DNA of 64,000 nucleotides from Bdellovibrionales bacterium (GCA_005793345.1 SXSU01000108.1:1-64000), one strand, 5' to 3'; numbered from the stretch's first letter, positions 51,408 to 60,530 are shown. Made by a program: numbers and translations. The notes: generated from the letters alone by a model not told the origin.

Positions 51408-53141
51408 ATGAAATGGTCAAAGCTACATATTTATACTCTTAAAGAAGCCCCTGCTGATGCAGAAATTATAAGTCACAAATTACTTGTTCGAGGTGGATTT
51501 ATAAAAAAACTAGCACCAGGTATTTACACTTACGGAAATTTACTTGTAAGGTCACTTCGTAAATTTGAAAATATAATTAGAGAAGAACTTAATAAAAGAA
51601 ATTGCATTGAAGTTCTTATGCCTGTTGTCCACCCGCAAGCTCTCTGGGAAGAAACTGGTCGCTGGAACGAAATGGGTGATGGGTTATTAAAATTCAAAAA
51701 TCGAAATGATCAGGGGTTTTGTTTAGCAGCGACTCACGAAGAAGCTGTAACCGATTATGTTCGACATGATATTAAAAGTTACCGTGATCTTCCAAAAAAT
51801 ATTTATCAAATCCAAACAAAATACCGAGACGAAATTCGCCCTCGCTTTGGCTTAATGCGCGGTCGTGAATTTACTATGAAGGATGCTTATAGTTTTGATA
51901 TTAATCCTGAAGAAGCACTCAAATCCTATCAATCAATGTATGATGCATATAAAGCAATTTTTGATCGTCTTGGACTTAATTATCGTATAGTTCAAGCAGA
52001 TGCAGGCAATATTGGTGGAAGCCAAACCCATGAATTTCAAGTGTTAGCCGACGCAGGAGAAGATGCATTGTTAGTAAGTACTGAATCTGATTTTGCCGCC
52101 AACGTTGAAGTTGCACCTGCCATTGATGCTGTCCCATATATTTCTAAAGAAACAACTCTAAAAGACAAAGAAAAGTTTGCTACTCCAAACTTAAAAACAA
52201 TTGCTCAACTTTCAAAATCTTTAAAGGTACCAGAAAATGAATTAGTAAAAACATTGTTTTTCTCAAGCAACGAAGGCTTTAATCCAAAGGACCAAACAAT
52301 AAAACCTTTTTGTGTGCTACTTCGAGGTTCTGACGAAGTAAATCCAGTTAAATTAAAAAATATGTTAGGAATGGTAAATCCACCATTAATGTTAACAGAC
52401 GAAGAAGTACATTCCGTAAGTGGTGCCATGCCTGGTAGTTGTGGACCTGTAGGTTTAAATATTCCAATTTATATTGATAATGGTGTACTAGGTTTAAAGA
52501 ATTTTATCGTCGGCGCTAACGAAGATAATTTTCATTTCAAAAATATAAATATAGATCGTGATTTTAAAGTTACAAAAAGTGGTGATCTTCGAATGGCAAA
52601 AGAGGGTGACAAATGCCCTTCAGGAAAGGGTACTTTAAAATCGTACCGTGGTATCGAAGTAGGTCATGTTTTTTATTTAGGTACTAAATATTCGCAAAAA
52701 ATGAGGGCTCAATATCTTGATAAAAACGGCAAGGCTCAACCCATAGAAATGGGTTGTTACGGAATAGGTGTAACCAGAACTCTTCAAGCTGCCATTGAAC
52801 AATGTTTTGATGTGGATGGAATTATTTGGCCTAAAAGTATTGCTCCATTTCATGTTCATATTTGTGTTTTAGATATAAATAAAGAAGCAGTAATGAGTGT
52901 TGCTGAAAAAATAATGACAGATTTAGAAAATCAAAATATCGAAGTTTTAATGGATGATAGAGATGAGCGCCCTGGATCTAAATTTAAAGATGCTGATTTA
53001 CTTGGTATGCCAGTGCGAATTGTCATTGGAGAAAAGGGTCTTAACAATAATGAAATCGAAGTTGTTGAAAGAAAAACAAAATCTGTTTCAAAAGTGAATC
53101 CTACACAAGTTGTGGAACTTGTAAAAAGCTTACTAAAATAA
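51408..53141 (+). CDS. proS: Prolyl-tRNA synthetase, bacterial type
   Basis: 577-residue class II aminoacyl-tRNA synthetase. Motif 1 lies in APGIYTYGNLLVRSLRKFEN, motif 2 in YQIQTKYRDEIRPRFGLMRGREFTMKDAYSF, and motif 3 in MGCYGIGVTRTLQAAIEQ. An editing (INS) domain is present between motifs 2 and 3 (about 230-395, including GAMPGSCGPVGL). The C-terminal anticodon domain has LMDDRDERPGSKFKDADLLGMP. The ATG at 51408 is chosen because GGAG lies 7 bases upstream. Its end overlaps a convergent gene by 9 bp. Confidence 0.96.
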   Translation: MKWSKLHIYTLKEAPADAEIISHKLLVRGGFIKKLAPGIYTYGNLLVRSLRKFENIIREELNKRNCIEVLMPVVHPQALWEETGRWNEMGDGLLKFKNRNDQGFCLAATHEEAVTDYVRHDIKSYRDLPKNIYQIQTKYRDEIRPRFGLMRGREFTMKDAYSFDINPEEALKSYQSMYDAYKAIFDRLGLNYRIVQADAGNIGGSQTHEFQVLADAGEDALLVSTESDFAANVEVAPAIDAVPYISKETTLKDKEKFATPNLKTIAQLSKSLKVPENELVKTLFFSSNEGFNPKDQTIKPFCVLLRGSDEVNPVKLKNMLGMVNPPLMLTDEEVHSVSGAMPGSCGPVGLNIPIYIDNGVLGLKNFIVGANEDNFHFKNINIDRDFKVTKSGDLRMAKEGDKCPSGKGTLKSYRGIEVGHVFYLGTKYSQKMRAQYLDKNGKAQPIEMGCYGIGVTRTLQAAIEQCFDVDGIIWPKSIAPFHVHICVLDINKEAVMSVAEKIMTDLENQNIEVLMDDRDERPGSKFKDADLLGMPVRIVIGEKGLNNNEIEVVERKTKSVSKVNPTQVVELVKSLLK

Positions 53142-53918
53142 TATTCCAATACCAAATGTGAGAGCAGAATAAAACAAAGTCTGCTCTCCAGAATTTAAAT
53201 TTTTTAATTTATATTTTTGATTAAGCCAGCTTCCGCTCCAAAGAGTTGAAAGATAAAACTTAGAGTTGTAGATATATAAAAGTTCAATATCTCCACCAAT
53301 AAAAAACTTTGACGTAGCCGTATATGATGCCGTCATCGGCAGTAAATATTTAAAGTGAGTTTCAAATAATAATTTTGAGCTCAAACGTCCATCAACCCCT
53401 AAGCCAATTACCGCTGTTTGTAATTTTTCAGACTCAGATAAAAAAGTAGTTGATGTTGGTGCGTATAATATTGGAAATTGATGAAATTCATACCCAACTA
53501 ATCCCATTAACTTTATTTTTGTCTCTACTATGTTAAAATAATACATAGGATGAGCATAATTTAATTCAAAGAATTTCCAGGAATAATTTTTTGTTCCACT
53601 AATTTCTTTTTGATTTGAAGAATATTGACCAGGGTTTACTTTATAAGTTGTCTTTACTTTTTTTGAATTCAAACTCCATGTTAAATCTAAAACAGAAACT
53701 AAACTTCCAAATCCTGCATTTTTACTATATAGTAATGTTCCACTTTGAGTGTTTATAAAATAATTTGCACCAAAACCTAATCCAATCCGTCCATTATTTT
53801 TAACAGAATTTTTATTTGGATTTATTTTCTTATTTTGTGCCTCTTCAGCATTACTATAGGAGAATAAACTAAAACTGAGTAAGATATTTATTAAAATATA
53901 AGTTCTAAACACATTCAC
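53133..53918 (-). CDS. Probable outer-membrane beta-barrel protein
   Basis: 261-residue exported protein, unknown family. Signal peptide about 1-24 (YILINILLSFSLFSYSNA), then a Lys/Asn-rich linker and alternating amphipathic strands: GRIGLGFGANYFIN, KLMGLVGYEFHQF, TAVIGLGVDGRLSSKLLFET, ending FYSALTFGIGILF with a terminal Phe as in many outer-membrane proteins. The last codons overlap the end of proS by 9 bp, and the proS terminator hairpin lies inside its coding sequence. Confidence 0.72.
   Translation of the reverse strand: MNVFRTYILINILLSFSLFSYSNAEEAQNKKINPNKNSVKNNGRIGLGFGANYFINTQSGTLLYSKNAGFGSLVSVLDLTWSLNSKKVKTTYKVNPGQYSSNQKEISGTKNYSWKFFELNYAHPMYYFNIVETKIKLMGLVGYEFHQFPILYAPTSTTFLSESEKLQTAVIGLGVDGRLSSKLLFETHFKYLLPMTASYTATSKFFIGGDIELLYIYNSKFYLSTLWSGSWLNQKYKLKNLNSGEQTLFYSALTFGIGILF
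53160..53188 (+). terminator. proS terminator inside the convergent gene
   Basis: Perfect 9 bp stem GAGAGCAGA/TCTGCTCTC, 18 bp after the proS stop, within the 3' coding end of the beta-barrel gene. There is no clear T-run. Confidence 0.55.
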
Positions 53919-54137
53919 AATAAATTCTCCAATTTCGCCCTATCTAAAGCTTAAAGGTATTCGACAAAAATATAAAAAGTTATCTTTTTATTTGGACTTT
54001 TGTACCCTTCTCTACCCTCATACCTTTTCTTCCCTAGCCCCCTTAGTTTTGATTTTCCAAACTCTTCTTAAGTTCAGTAATTAAATTAGCAAAAATACCG
54101 ATAGTTAATTAATATTTTCTAACTTTGAGGTTGGTAT

Positions 54138-56846
54138 ATGTTTCAAATAATTTTAGTAGTATTTTATTTCTTAGCGTTAAGTGCTTGTTCGGTTGGGGGC
54201 AGCAGTGGAAGTTCAGTCTCTGGAGATGGTACAAGTTCATCTTCTAATTTATCGGGTACTTTAACAGGGACCGTAGCTGCAGATACCGGAGTAGACCCTA
54301 CAACTATAGCCAATGCTAAAGTTGAAATTGAATCCCATCCTGAATTATCAACAACAACGGATTCACAAGGTAAGTATGCTCTAAACAATATAAACCCAGG
54401 TAGCTATACGATCTATATCTCATCTGCTGTTTTAGGTGGAGCAACAATCAAAACTAACAAAAGTTCGATAAAAGAACTATCTGCCTCCAATTATGGAGTT
54501 AAAATATCCGACGTAGTTGTGACTCAAAATCAAGATACAACTGTTTCAGAAAAAAAATTGAAACCAACTGGCAGTTTTACTGGAACAATAGATTTCTTTC
54601 AAAACCCTAACAACATAGATAAAGCGGGAACAGATGTTTATATACCAGGAACAAATTTTATTTCGAAAACCGATAGTAATGGAAATTTTGCATTAGCAGG
54701 TTTACCAGAAGGAACTTATGACTTACGAATGGATCATTTAGGTTTCCAATCTTTTACTTTAAAAGGTGTTAGTATAATCTCTGGGCAAGTAACTAATATC
54801 GGAAGCAAATTTCTTGATTTATCACGAGGTCCGCAAGGTGGAGTTATTGTTGATTCCACAACAATAAATTATGTCAGCACTCAAACTTCAGGTGCATCTC
54901 TTCCTATCTATAAAAACCGAAGTGTCCCTTTAAAAATTAGTTTCAATGCAGATGCTGTTTGGATGAAAGTTAGCGATGAATCTGCATTTTTAAATAGACA
55001 ATTAGAAACTGTTGCATCAACCAAAACTTGGGATTTTACGACTGATGGATTAAAACACATTTATGTTCAATTTTATGATTTAAATGCACTTCCTTCCTCA
55101 GTTTATTCGATTGACTTTTATGTTGATACTGAAGCACCAACTATATCAAAATTATCTATTTTGAACGGTTGGGCCCAGTCTGCAAAACAAAATGTTTATA
55201 TTGATACAACTGCAACAGATACAGGATCTGGCATAAAAGAAATTATATTTAGTAATACTTCCTCGGTATTCAATACTGGAGAATCTTGGATTAATTATAA
55301 TTCTCAACTGAGTTGGGTTTTATCATCAGGTGCTGGTTCAAAAACAGTTTTTGCAAAAGTAAAAGACTTTGTTGGTAATGTTTCAACTGTGTTGAGTGAT
55401 TCAATTAATTTAGGTGATTATACTTTAGTTTATCTAACAACCTATAATGATAAAATCACTTTTTATAAAGAACAGTCGCCTTATTTAATTGTGGGAAATA
55501 TAATATTTAATAATGACGTAGAAATAAAACCAGGTGCAATTATTTATATATCACAAAGTAGCTCACAAATGACTATTAATGGAAAAGTAACCGCCATTGG
55601 TACAAATTCTGATAGAATAACAATAGCACAAGCAGAATCTGGAGGTTCTTGTGATAGTATGATGGATATGCAACCCACAGGAAACTCTTTGGATCTTTCA
55701 CAAGGTGCTCCCGGAATAAGTCAAGAAAGTATTTTTGAAAAAGTAGACTTTGTACTAAATAATAATTTAATAGTTAATGGAGGAACTTTTACAAATAATA
55801 CATTTAGCGCTGCTTGTACGAATACAAATAATTTTGGCGGTTATATTAAAAAAACTGGACTAGATAATTTAGTCATCGATGGAAATGTTTTTACAAAATG
55901 GTACTCAGTTATAAATGTCTTTGAAGGCTCAAGTAATACTCTAGTAAAAAACAATGCTGGTACTATTAAACACTTTTTTAATCAAACAGGAACTGGATCT
56001 GGTTCTATATTAGAAAATAATAATTTCAGCTCTGCTACAGGAAAAATTTACTCTTTAAGTTCAGGCACATTTATAAAAACAAATAATCTTTTCGGCGGAA
56101 GTTGCAATACATATCTTGATTATAATTCTAGTTCAAATGTTTCTATTAGCGAAACGAATTCACCAAACTGTGGTATTGCAATAAATAAAAGTGGAACTGG
56201 AACATTAACAGCAAGTGGTCTGTCGACCATAAATAGCGCTAAAGCAATAATATTATCAAGTGGTAGTTTAATTATTTCTAATTCAACTTTTTCAAATGCT
56301 GTGATTGGTGCGGATATTTCAGGTACCTCTTCTTCTTTAACTGTTACCTCTTCATCTTTTACGATTACCGAAAAATTAATATCAACTTACTCAAATATCA
56401 AAGCCACATTTTCTAATAATTATTTATCTTGTGCTAATGCGACTAAGTATTGCGATTTCTTATTTACTTCAGACCCAGCGAATAAAACTTTCGATTTAAC
56501 TTTTACTTCAAATCAAATTTTTTGTTCAGGAAATAGCACTCCTGCAAACAATGACTTTGGTTGTCGCGGAATGGCCTTTCAACAGTCCTATACTGGTGCT
56601 GTGACTGCTAGCTTAACCCTAAATTTTTCAAATAATGTATGGAAAACAACAGGTGGCAAAACACTAAACTCTGATCTAGCCAATACAGCTATTGTAGATT
56701 TCAATTCTATTATAAATAGTCAATCAGTGCCTCCAGATAGATCATCTGGTGAATTTAGTTTATTTAAATTTGTGGCTGATGGGGCAACGTCTATAACTTT
56801 CTCTCCCGTTAGCATAATAAATACTGGCAACACAACAACACCATAA
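54138..56846 (+). CDS. Large lipoprotein with carboxypeptidase-regulatory-like and repeat domains
   Basis: 902-residue surface or periplasmic lipoprotein. The signal peptide ends FLALSACSVGG (lipobox, Cys at about 17), then a Ser/Gly linker. Two prealbumin-like regulatory domains follow, about 40-118 (KVEIESHPELSTTTDSQGKY, LNNINPGSYTIYIS) and about 145-225 (TDSNGNFALAGLPEGTYDLR). Residues 250-430 look Ig-like. From about 440 the protein is rich in short Asn/Ser/Thr repeats (LVVKNN, ILENNNFSS, FSNN patterns), as in right-handed beta-helix proteins. Adhesion or surface binding is plausible but unproven. The gene stands alone. Confidence 0.75.
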   Translation: MFQIILVVFYFLALSACSVGGSSGSSVSGDGTSSSSNLSGTLTGTVAADTGVDPTTIANAKVEIESHPELSTTTDSQGKYALNNINPGSYTIYISSAVLGGATIKTNKSSIKELSASNYGVKISDVVVTQNQDTTVSEKKLKPTGSFTGTIDFFQNPNNIDKAGTDVYIPGTNFISKTDSNGNFALAGLPEGTYDLRMDHLGFQSFTLKGVSIISGQVTNIGSKFLDLSRGPQGGVIVDSTTINYVSTQTSGASLPIYKNRSVPLKISFNADAVWMKVSDESAFLNRQLETVASTKTWDFTTDGLKHIYVQFYDLNALPSSVYSIDFYVDTEAPTISKLSILNGWAQSAKQNVYIDTTATDTGSGIKEIIFSNTSSVFNTGESWINYNSQLSWVLSSGAGSKTVFAKVKDFVGNVSTVLSDSINLGDYTLVYLTTYNDKITFYKEQSPYLIVGNIIFNNDVEIKPGAIIYISQSSSQMTINGKVTAIGTNSDRITIAQAESGGSCDSMMDMQPTGNSLDLSQGAPGISQESIFEKVDFVLNNNLIVNGGTFTNNTFSAACTNTNNFGGYIKKTGLDNLVIDGNVFTKWYSVINVFEGSSNTLVKNNAGTIKHFFNQTGTGSGSILENNNFSSATGKIYSLSSGTFIKTNNLFGGSCNTYLDYNSSSNVSISETNSPNCGIAINKSGTGTLTASGLSTINSAKAIILSSGSLIISNSTFSNAVIGADISGTSSSLTVTSSSFTITEKLISTYSNIKATFSNNYLSCANATKYCDFLFTSDPANKTFDLTFTSNQIFCSGNSTPANNDFGCRGMAFQQSYTGAVTASLTLNFSNNVWKTTGGKTLNSDLANTAIVDFNSIINSQSVPPDRSSGEFSLFKFVADGATSITFSPVSIINTGNTTTP

Positions 56847-56856
56847 TAAGTGAATT

Positions 56857-57270
56857 TTAATCGATAACTTTTCGGTTTTTCTTTTTCTCTGAATGAATTT
56901 TTTTAGTGTCCAGTCGTTTTAATTTTGAAGAATAAGTTGGTTTTGTCTTAATTCTTTTACGTTGAACAAATAGAGCTTTTCGAATTATTTGTTCCAATTT
57001 ATCATAAACTAATTTTATATTTTGAGCCTGATCTCGGGATTCAGTACTTTTTAATATTAGCTCACCTTCTGTGGTCAGTTGTGATCCAAGCTTTAAAAAA
57101 CATAAGTTGCGTTCACGTTCAGATAAAGCAAGTGTATTCGCCAGTGACCAGCGAAGCTGAGCAGCTGAATTGGTTTTATTAACATTCTGTCCACCTGGCC
57201 CAGAACTTCTAACAAACTTAATTTCAGACTCTCTTTTAATAGCTACAATTTTATCATCAAGTTTATTCAT
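56857..57270 (-). CDS. arfB: Peptidyl-tRNA hydrolase ArfB (YaeJ)
   Basis: 137-residue ribosome-rescue factor that frees peptides from stalled ribosomes lacking a stop codon. The catalytic GGQ motif is in VRSSGPGGQNVNKTNSAAQL (about 19-38). The C-terminal tail is strongly basic (FVQRKRIKTKPTYSSKLKRL, KKIHSEKKKNRK) and would enter the empty mRNA channel. Length equals E. coli YaeJ (140). The start codon lies 6 bp after the stop of a gene remnant on the same strand, so it may once have been second in an operon. Confidence 0.93.
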   Translation of the reverse strand: MNKLDDKIVAIKRESEIKFVRSSGPGGQNVNKTNSAAQLRWSLANTLALSERERNLCFLKLGSQLTTEGELILKSTESRDQAQNIKLVYDKLEQIIRKALFVQRKRIKTKPTYSSKLKRLDTKKIHSEKKKNRKVID

Positions 57271-57276
57271 GTAAAA

Positions 57277-57408
57277 TTATTTTTTCTTCTCCGATAAATT
57301 AATTTGGACCGTAACAAGATCACCTACTACATCTACCTCATGAATCACTAGAGGTAAACCAAATAGTTCAACCCATTTGGTTTCACATTCAAAGCTTCTA
57401 GTAAATCA
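57277..57408 (-). pseudogene. Remnant of a gene once upstream of arfB
   Basis: Minus-strand open stretch of about 42 codons with no start, reading TKWVELFGLPLVIHEVDVVG, then DLVTVQINLSEKKK and TAA at 57277-57279. Just upstream another frame reads KANKVLNKYPIDLLEAL, suggesting a frameshifted and truncated gene. The C-terminal segment looks like real protein, but the family is not recognised. Confidence 0.35.
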
Positions 57409-58122
57409 ATCGGATATTTATTTAAAACTTTATTAGCTTTAAAGTTGATAATCTAGTAAAAGATATAATCCATCAGTTATTGTTCTAAATCCATTTTTAA
57501 CATCGCCAAACAATCCATTATCCAAAGAATCGATCCCTATTGGTTTATGGCTTCACAAAAGATATGGTATTATTTTCGAAATCAAAAACTTGTACGAGCC
57601 GATGACTCTCGTTTTGAAAAATGGATTTTTTTTCATATTCCACCAAATTCAATAATTGATGTTCAAGAATTAGATCCTGAAATTTACGAAGAACATTTTA
57701 CAACGAAATAAAAAATACAGGATTACAATTCTTTTATATAATATAATATTTCTAATATATAATTTTATTAATTTGACTAACAATCCAAAAAAGTATTTTC
57801 AATCATATTCACCAATAAATCTTGACTTACTTATGAGTTAACACTTTGAATTAATTCAATAATTCCTTGAATACCTAAATAGCAAGATCTATATTAATTC
57901 AATTCACAAACAACTTTTCGCAACTTAAATCAATCTTTATCATTTTTCATCAGAAAAATTTTTGGACTTATTTTCTTTCTTGTTAAGTAGTAAGTGTTAA
58001 GTGCATATTAAATCCACCAATATTATAATATAAATGGTTAATACTATTTTGACTATTCGACCAAATAAAATCATGATCTTCTATGAAAATACAAAAAATC
58101 ATTAACTAATTAATGAGGAACA
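57278..58122. other. Long gene-poor intergenic region, about 850 bp
   Basis: Between arfB and pyrF. It holds two coding remnants (57277-57408 minus; 57547-57711 plus) and then about 400 bp of very AT-rich DNA (57712-58122) in which I see no supportable gene, RNA or repeat copy. It looks like a decaying locus. Confidence 0.6.
57547..57711 (+). pseudogene. Short conserved-looking ORF, possible gene fragment
   Basis: 54 codons from ATG 57547 to TAA 57709-57711: MASQKIWYYFRNQKLVRADD, SRFEKWIFFHIPPNSIIDV, QELDPEIYEEHF. In-frame upstream sequence without a stop for about 23 codons also looks coding (IFNIAKQSIIQRIDPYWF). There is no ribosome-binding site at the ATG. It is probably the C-terminal end of a lost gene, though a small functional protein is possible. 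Confidence 0.4.
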
Positions 58123-58890
58123 ATGGACTATAAAAATATTAATTATAAAAAAAAATCTCTCCCCCTATTAAATCCACTTTGCGTTGCCTTAGACGTTGAC
58201 GATAAGAAATCATGCTTAAAGTTAGTCGATGAAATTGGAGATGTTGCCGGTGGATATAAAGTTGGTCCACGATTAATCTTAAGAGAAGGCTCCAGTTTAA
58301 TAACTACTATCGCCAAAACTGCTCCAGTATTTTTAGATTTCAAATTTTTTGATATTCCTTCTACAATGGTTTCTGCAGTTAAAGCAGGATTTGATGCTGG
58401 TGCAAGTTTAGTAACAGTGCACGCCCAAGCTGGTATTGAAGCTTTAAGTCAACTTGCAATTCTAGAACAAGAGTACCAAAAAACTAAGCCTGTAAAAATT
58501 TTGGCAGTTACTATTTTAACTAGTTTTGATGAAAAAACTTTACCCTCTATATTAAAAACTCAATCAATTCAAACTCATGTTCACGAATTAGTAAACTTAG
58601 TTCAGCAATCAGGTTTAACTGGAGTTGTTTGCTCTCCTCACGAATTAAGTAGTTTGCACGAAATTGAACAATTTAATTCGATGTATTTTGTTACTCCAGG
58701 TATTAGAGGGGCCACATCTAATCAATTAAACTCAATGAACGCAAATCAACTTCAAGATCAAAAAAGAGTTATGAGTGCCAAAGAAGCTATTGAGTTAGGT
58801 GCTAGCGGATTAGTTGTTGGTCGACCTATCATTGAATCCAAAAATCCTAGGGAAGAAGCTCTCAAGTATTCTATCTCAATTTTTGAATAA
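58123..58890 (+). CDS. pyrF: Orotidine 5'-phosphate decarboxylase
   Basis: Last step of UMP synthesis, cytosolic TIM barrel. The 255 residues have PLCVALDVDDKKSCLKLVDE at strand 1 and the catalytic Asp/Lys/Asp array in VFLDFKFFDIPSTM (usually DLKFHDIPNT). Phosphate-binding motifs are VTPGIRG and GASGLVVGRPI. A short N-terminal extension precedes the barrel. TGAGGAAC lies just before the ATG. The stop codon abuts a module A repeat. Confidence 0.93.
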   Translation: MDYKNINYKKKSLPLLNPLCVALDVDDKKSCLKLVDEIGDVAGGYKVGPRLILREGSSLITTIAKTAPVFLDFKFFDIPSTMVSAVKAGFDAGASLVTVHAQAGIEALSQLAILEQEYQKTKPVKILAVTILTSFDEKTLPSILKTQSIQTHVHELVNLVQQSGLTGVVCSPHELSSLHEIEQFNSMYFVTPGIRGATSNQLNSMNANQLQDQKRVMSAKEAIELGASGLVVGRPIIESKNPREEALKYSISIFE

Positions 58891-58960
58891 CTACTTTTGA
58901 TTAATATCTGATTGCTTCGCGAATATATCAGACATAACCATAAGCAGTTTTTTTGCCTGT
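58888..58960 (+). repeat. Palindromic repeat module A plus partial B after pyrF
   Basis: AACTACTTTTGATTAATATCTG, inner ATTGC-TTC-GCGAAT, then ATATCAGACATAACCATAAG, CAGTTT and the module B lead TTTTTTGCCTGTTG, after which it breaks off. It starts inside the pyrF stop codon and ends before the yraN stop at 58971. Confidence 0.8.
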
Positions 58961-58970
58961 TGCTTGCATG

Positions 58971-59444
58971 CTAAATCATATCTTCTATTGCAAGTTCGAT
59001 AATTTCGTTTGTATTTTTAACAACTATGAATCTAAATAAATAGCTTACAGAAGATGTTTCTAGATTAGATTCTGAAATCAATTTTGCTATTTTAATAAAT
59101 CTATTTTTTTGACGACGGGACCATCTCTCTTCAATGAGGCTGTTTTCACTCAAAGATTTAACTTCAACAATTAAATAGTATATTTGCTTATCATTGGTAA
59201 TTTTAGAAAAAAATAAATCAATTTCCACACCCCAAATCTTAATCCTTTGAGCTTCAAGTTTCCAACCTTGATCAATATAGTATGAAATTACTTTTTCTTC
59301 GCAATATTTTCCAAGTTGTTGAAAATTATTAGCAGAACTCTCGCACTCCTTCGAAGGTTTTACGATGGACTGGTGTCGGGCCCCATTCTTTAATTGCCTT
59401 TCGGTGGATCTCTGTTGCATAGCCTTTGTGTTTTTCAAAACCAT
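58971..59444 (-). CDS. YraN/UPF0102-family protein
   Basis: 157-residue cytosolic protein of the YraN group (restriction-endonuclease-like fold, role unknown, possibly DNA processing). Core motifs: LGKYCEEKVISYYIDQGWKL, then GVEIDLFFSK (family GEIDLI, here with Val before the Glu) and YYLIVEVKSLSE (family VEVK). The Asp and the Glu-x-Lys triad are kept. The start is unclear: the only in-frame ATGs (59444 or 59420) lie inside rnhB, giving an overlap of about 90-115 bp, and no alternative start is seen closer to the core. rnhB-yraN adjacency is widespread in bacteria. Confidence 0.8.
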   Translation of the reverse strand: MVLKNTKAMQQRSTERQLKNGARHQSIVKPSKECESSANNFQQLGKYCEEKVISYYIDQGWKLEAQRIKIWGVEIDLFFSKITNDKQIYYLIVEVKSLSENSLIEERWSRRQKNRFIKIAKLISESNLETSSVSYLFRFIVVKNTNEIIELAIEDMI

Positions 59445-59952
59445 AATTAGGGTACTTTCTTGCTAGTTCCATCATTTTTTGATCACGAGCAACTTTAGCA
59501 CATATTGCCGCTGCAGAAATTGGCGCAGCCCTCAGATCCCCTTTAATCAATGGTGTTTGTGTAAAGTGTGGCATATTCGGAATCGGAAATTTTCCGTCCA
59601 CCAAAATGTGGCCACCATTTACACCTAATCCTTCAACAGCTCTTTTCATAGCAAGTAGTGAAGCTTGAAAAATATTTATTTTTTCAATTTCATCTTCGGT
59701 GGCCCAGGCTATTGAAATTTTATAATATTTTTTTATTTGTTCACTTAATAGGTCTCTCTTTTTAGGTGTTAGCAACTTAGAGTCAGTTAATAAACTTTCA
59801 ACTTCACGAGACTCAGTTGTTGTTAATAATGAGTCATCAATAATAGCTGCTCCAGCATAAACCGGCCCAGCCAAGCAACCTCGTCCCACCTCATCTACAC
59901 CAATAACTGGATTAGGATTATACTCTCTCCAATTTATTAATTCTAACTCCAT
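59329..59952 (-). CDS. rnhB: Ribonuclease HII
   Basis: Removes ribonucleotides from DNA-RNA hybrids. The 207 residues carry VIGVDEVGRGCLAGPVYAGA with the catalytic DE pair (about 19-20), LVDGKFPIP (third Asp), AAAICAKVARDQKMMELARK (fourth acidic residue), and the C-terminal GYATEIHRKAIKEWGPTPVH. Usual length (about 200). It lies between rplS and yraN in the classical order; a terminator separates it from rplS. Confidence 0.95.
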   Translation of the reverse strand: MELELINWREYNPNPVIGVDEVGRGCLAGPVYAGAAIIDDSLLTTTESREVESLLTDSKLLTPKKRDLLSEQIKKYYKISIAWATEDEIEKINIFQASLLAMKRAVEGLGVNGGHILVDGKFPIPNMPHFTQTPLIKGDLRAAPISAAAICAKVARDQKMMELARKYPNYGFEKHKGYATEIHRKAIKEWGPTPVHRKTFEGVREFC

Positions 59953-60019
59953 AAATTTACACTTTCATTTTTGAAAAAAAATATATTATTTTTAAAAGTT
60001 CATTATTCATAAAAATAAA

Positions 60020-60049
60020 AATCCCCAATGTATTACTACAATGGGGATT
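60020..60049 (-). terminator. Rho-independent terminator after rplS
   Basis: On the minus strand AATCCCCATTGTA and TACATTGGGGATT pair (13 bp, one mismatch) around GTAA, followed by TTTATTTTT. Typical ribosomal-operon terminator. Confidence 0.85.
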
Positions 60050-60087
60050 CATTAAATTTATAAACTAAAAATAAGTAACTTTTTTAT

Positions 60088-60480
60088 TTATTTAGTAGCA
60101 GTTGCTTCTTTAGTCTTAGATGAAGTTGGAACCGCTAGTTCAAAATCAATTTTAGCAGCTTTACCTTTTAGATTTCTAAGGTAGTATAATCTTGATCTTC
60201 TAACTTTACCATGACTAATAAGTTCTACTTTTTCGATAGCCGGGCTATGAAAAGGAAATAATCTTTCAACTCCAACACCTGCTGAAATTTTTCTAACAGT
60301 AAAAGATTTTCCAATACCAGAACCTTGAATTTTAATAACAACACCTTTGTAAATCTGAACACGTTCTTTTTCACCTTCTTTAACTTTAACGTGAACATTA
60401 ACTGTGTCACCAGTATTGAAATTTGCGATGTGATTTGTTTTTTTATTGCCTAAAATTATCTTTTTGATGAGCTCAGTCAT
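60088..60480 (-). CDS. rplS: 50S ribosomal protein L19
   Basis: L19 sits at the 30S-50S interface. The 130 residues show [40 protein letters not shown], and the signature [19 protein letters not shown], then [20 protein letters not shown]. About 15 residues longer than E. coli L19 because of a C-terminal Ala/Ser/Thr/Lys tail. AATGAGGTAAATTTA precedes the ATG. Last ribosomal gene of the rpsP-rimM-trmD-rplS operon. Confidence 0.97.
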   Translation of the reverse strand: MTELIKKIILGNKKTNHIANFNTGDTVNVHVKVKEGEKERVQIYKGVVIKIQGSGIGKSFTVRKISAGVGVERLFPFHSPAIEKVELISHGKVRRSRLYYLRNLKGKAAKIDFELAVPTSSKTKEATATK

Positions 60481-60530
60481 TTAAATTTACCTCATTATTC
60501 ATTTTTAACAAAATTTTGCTTTTGAGAGAA

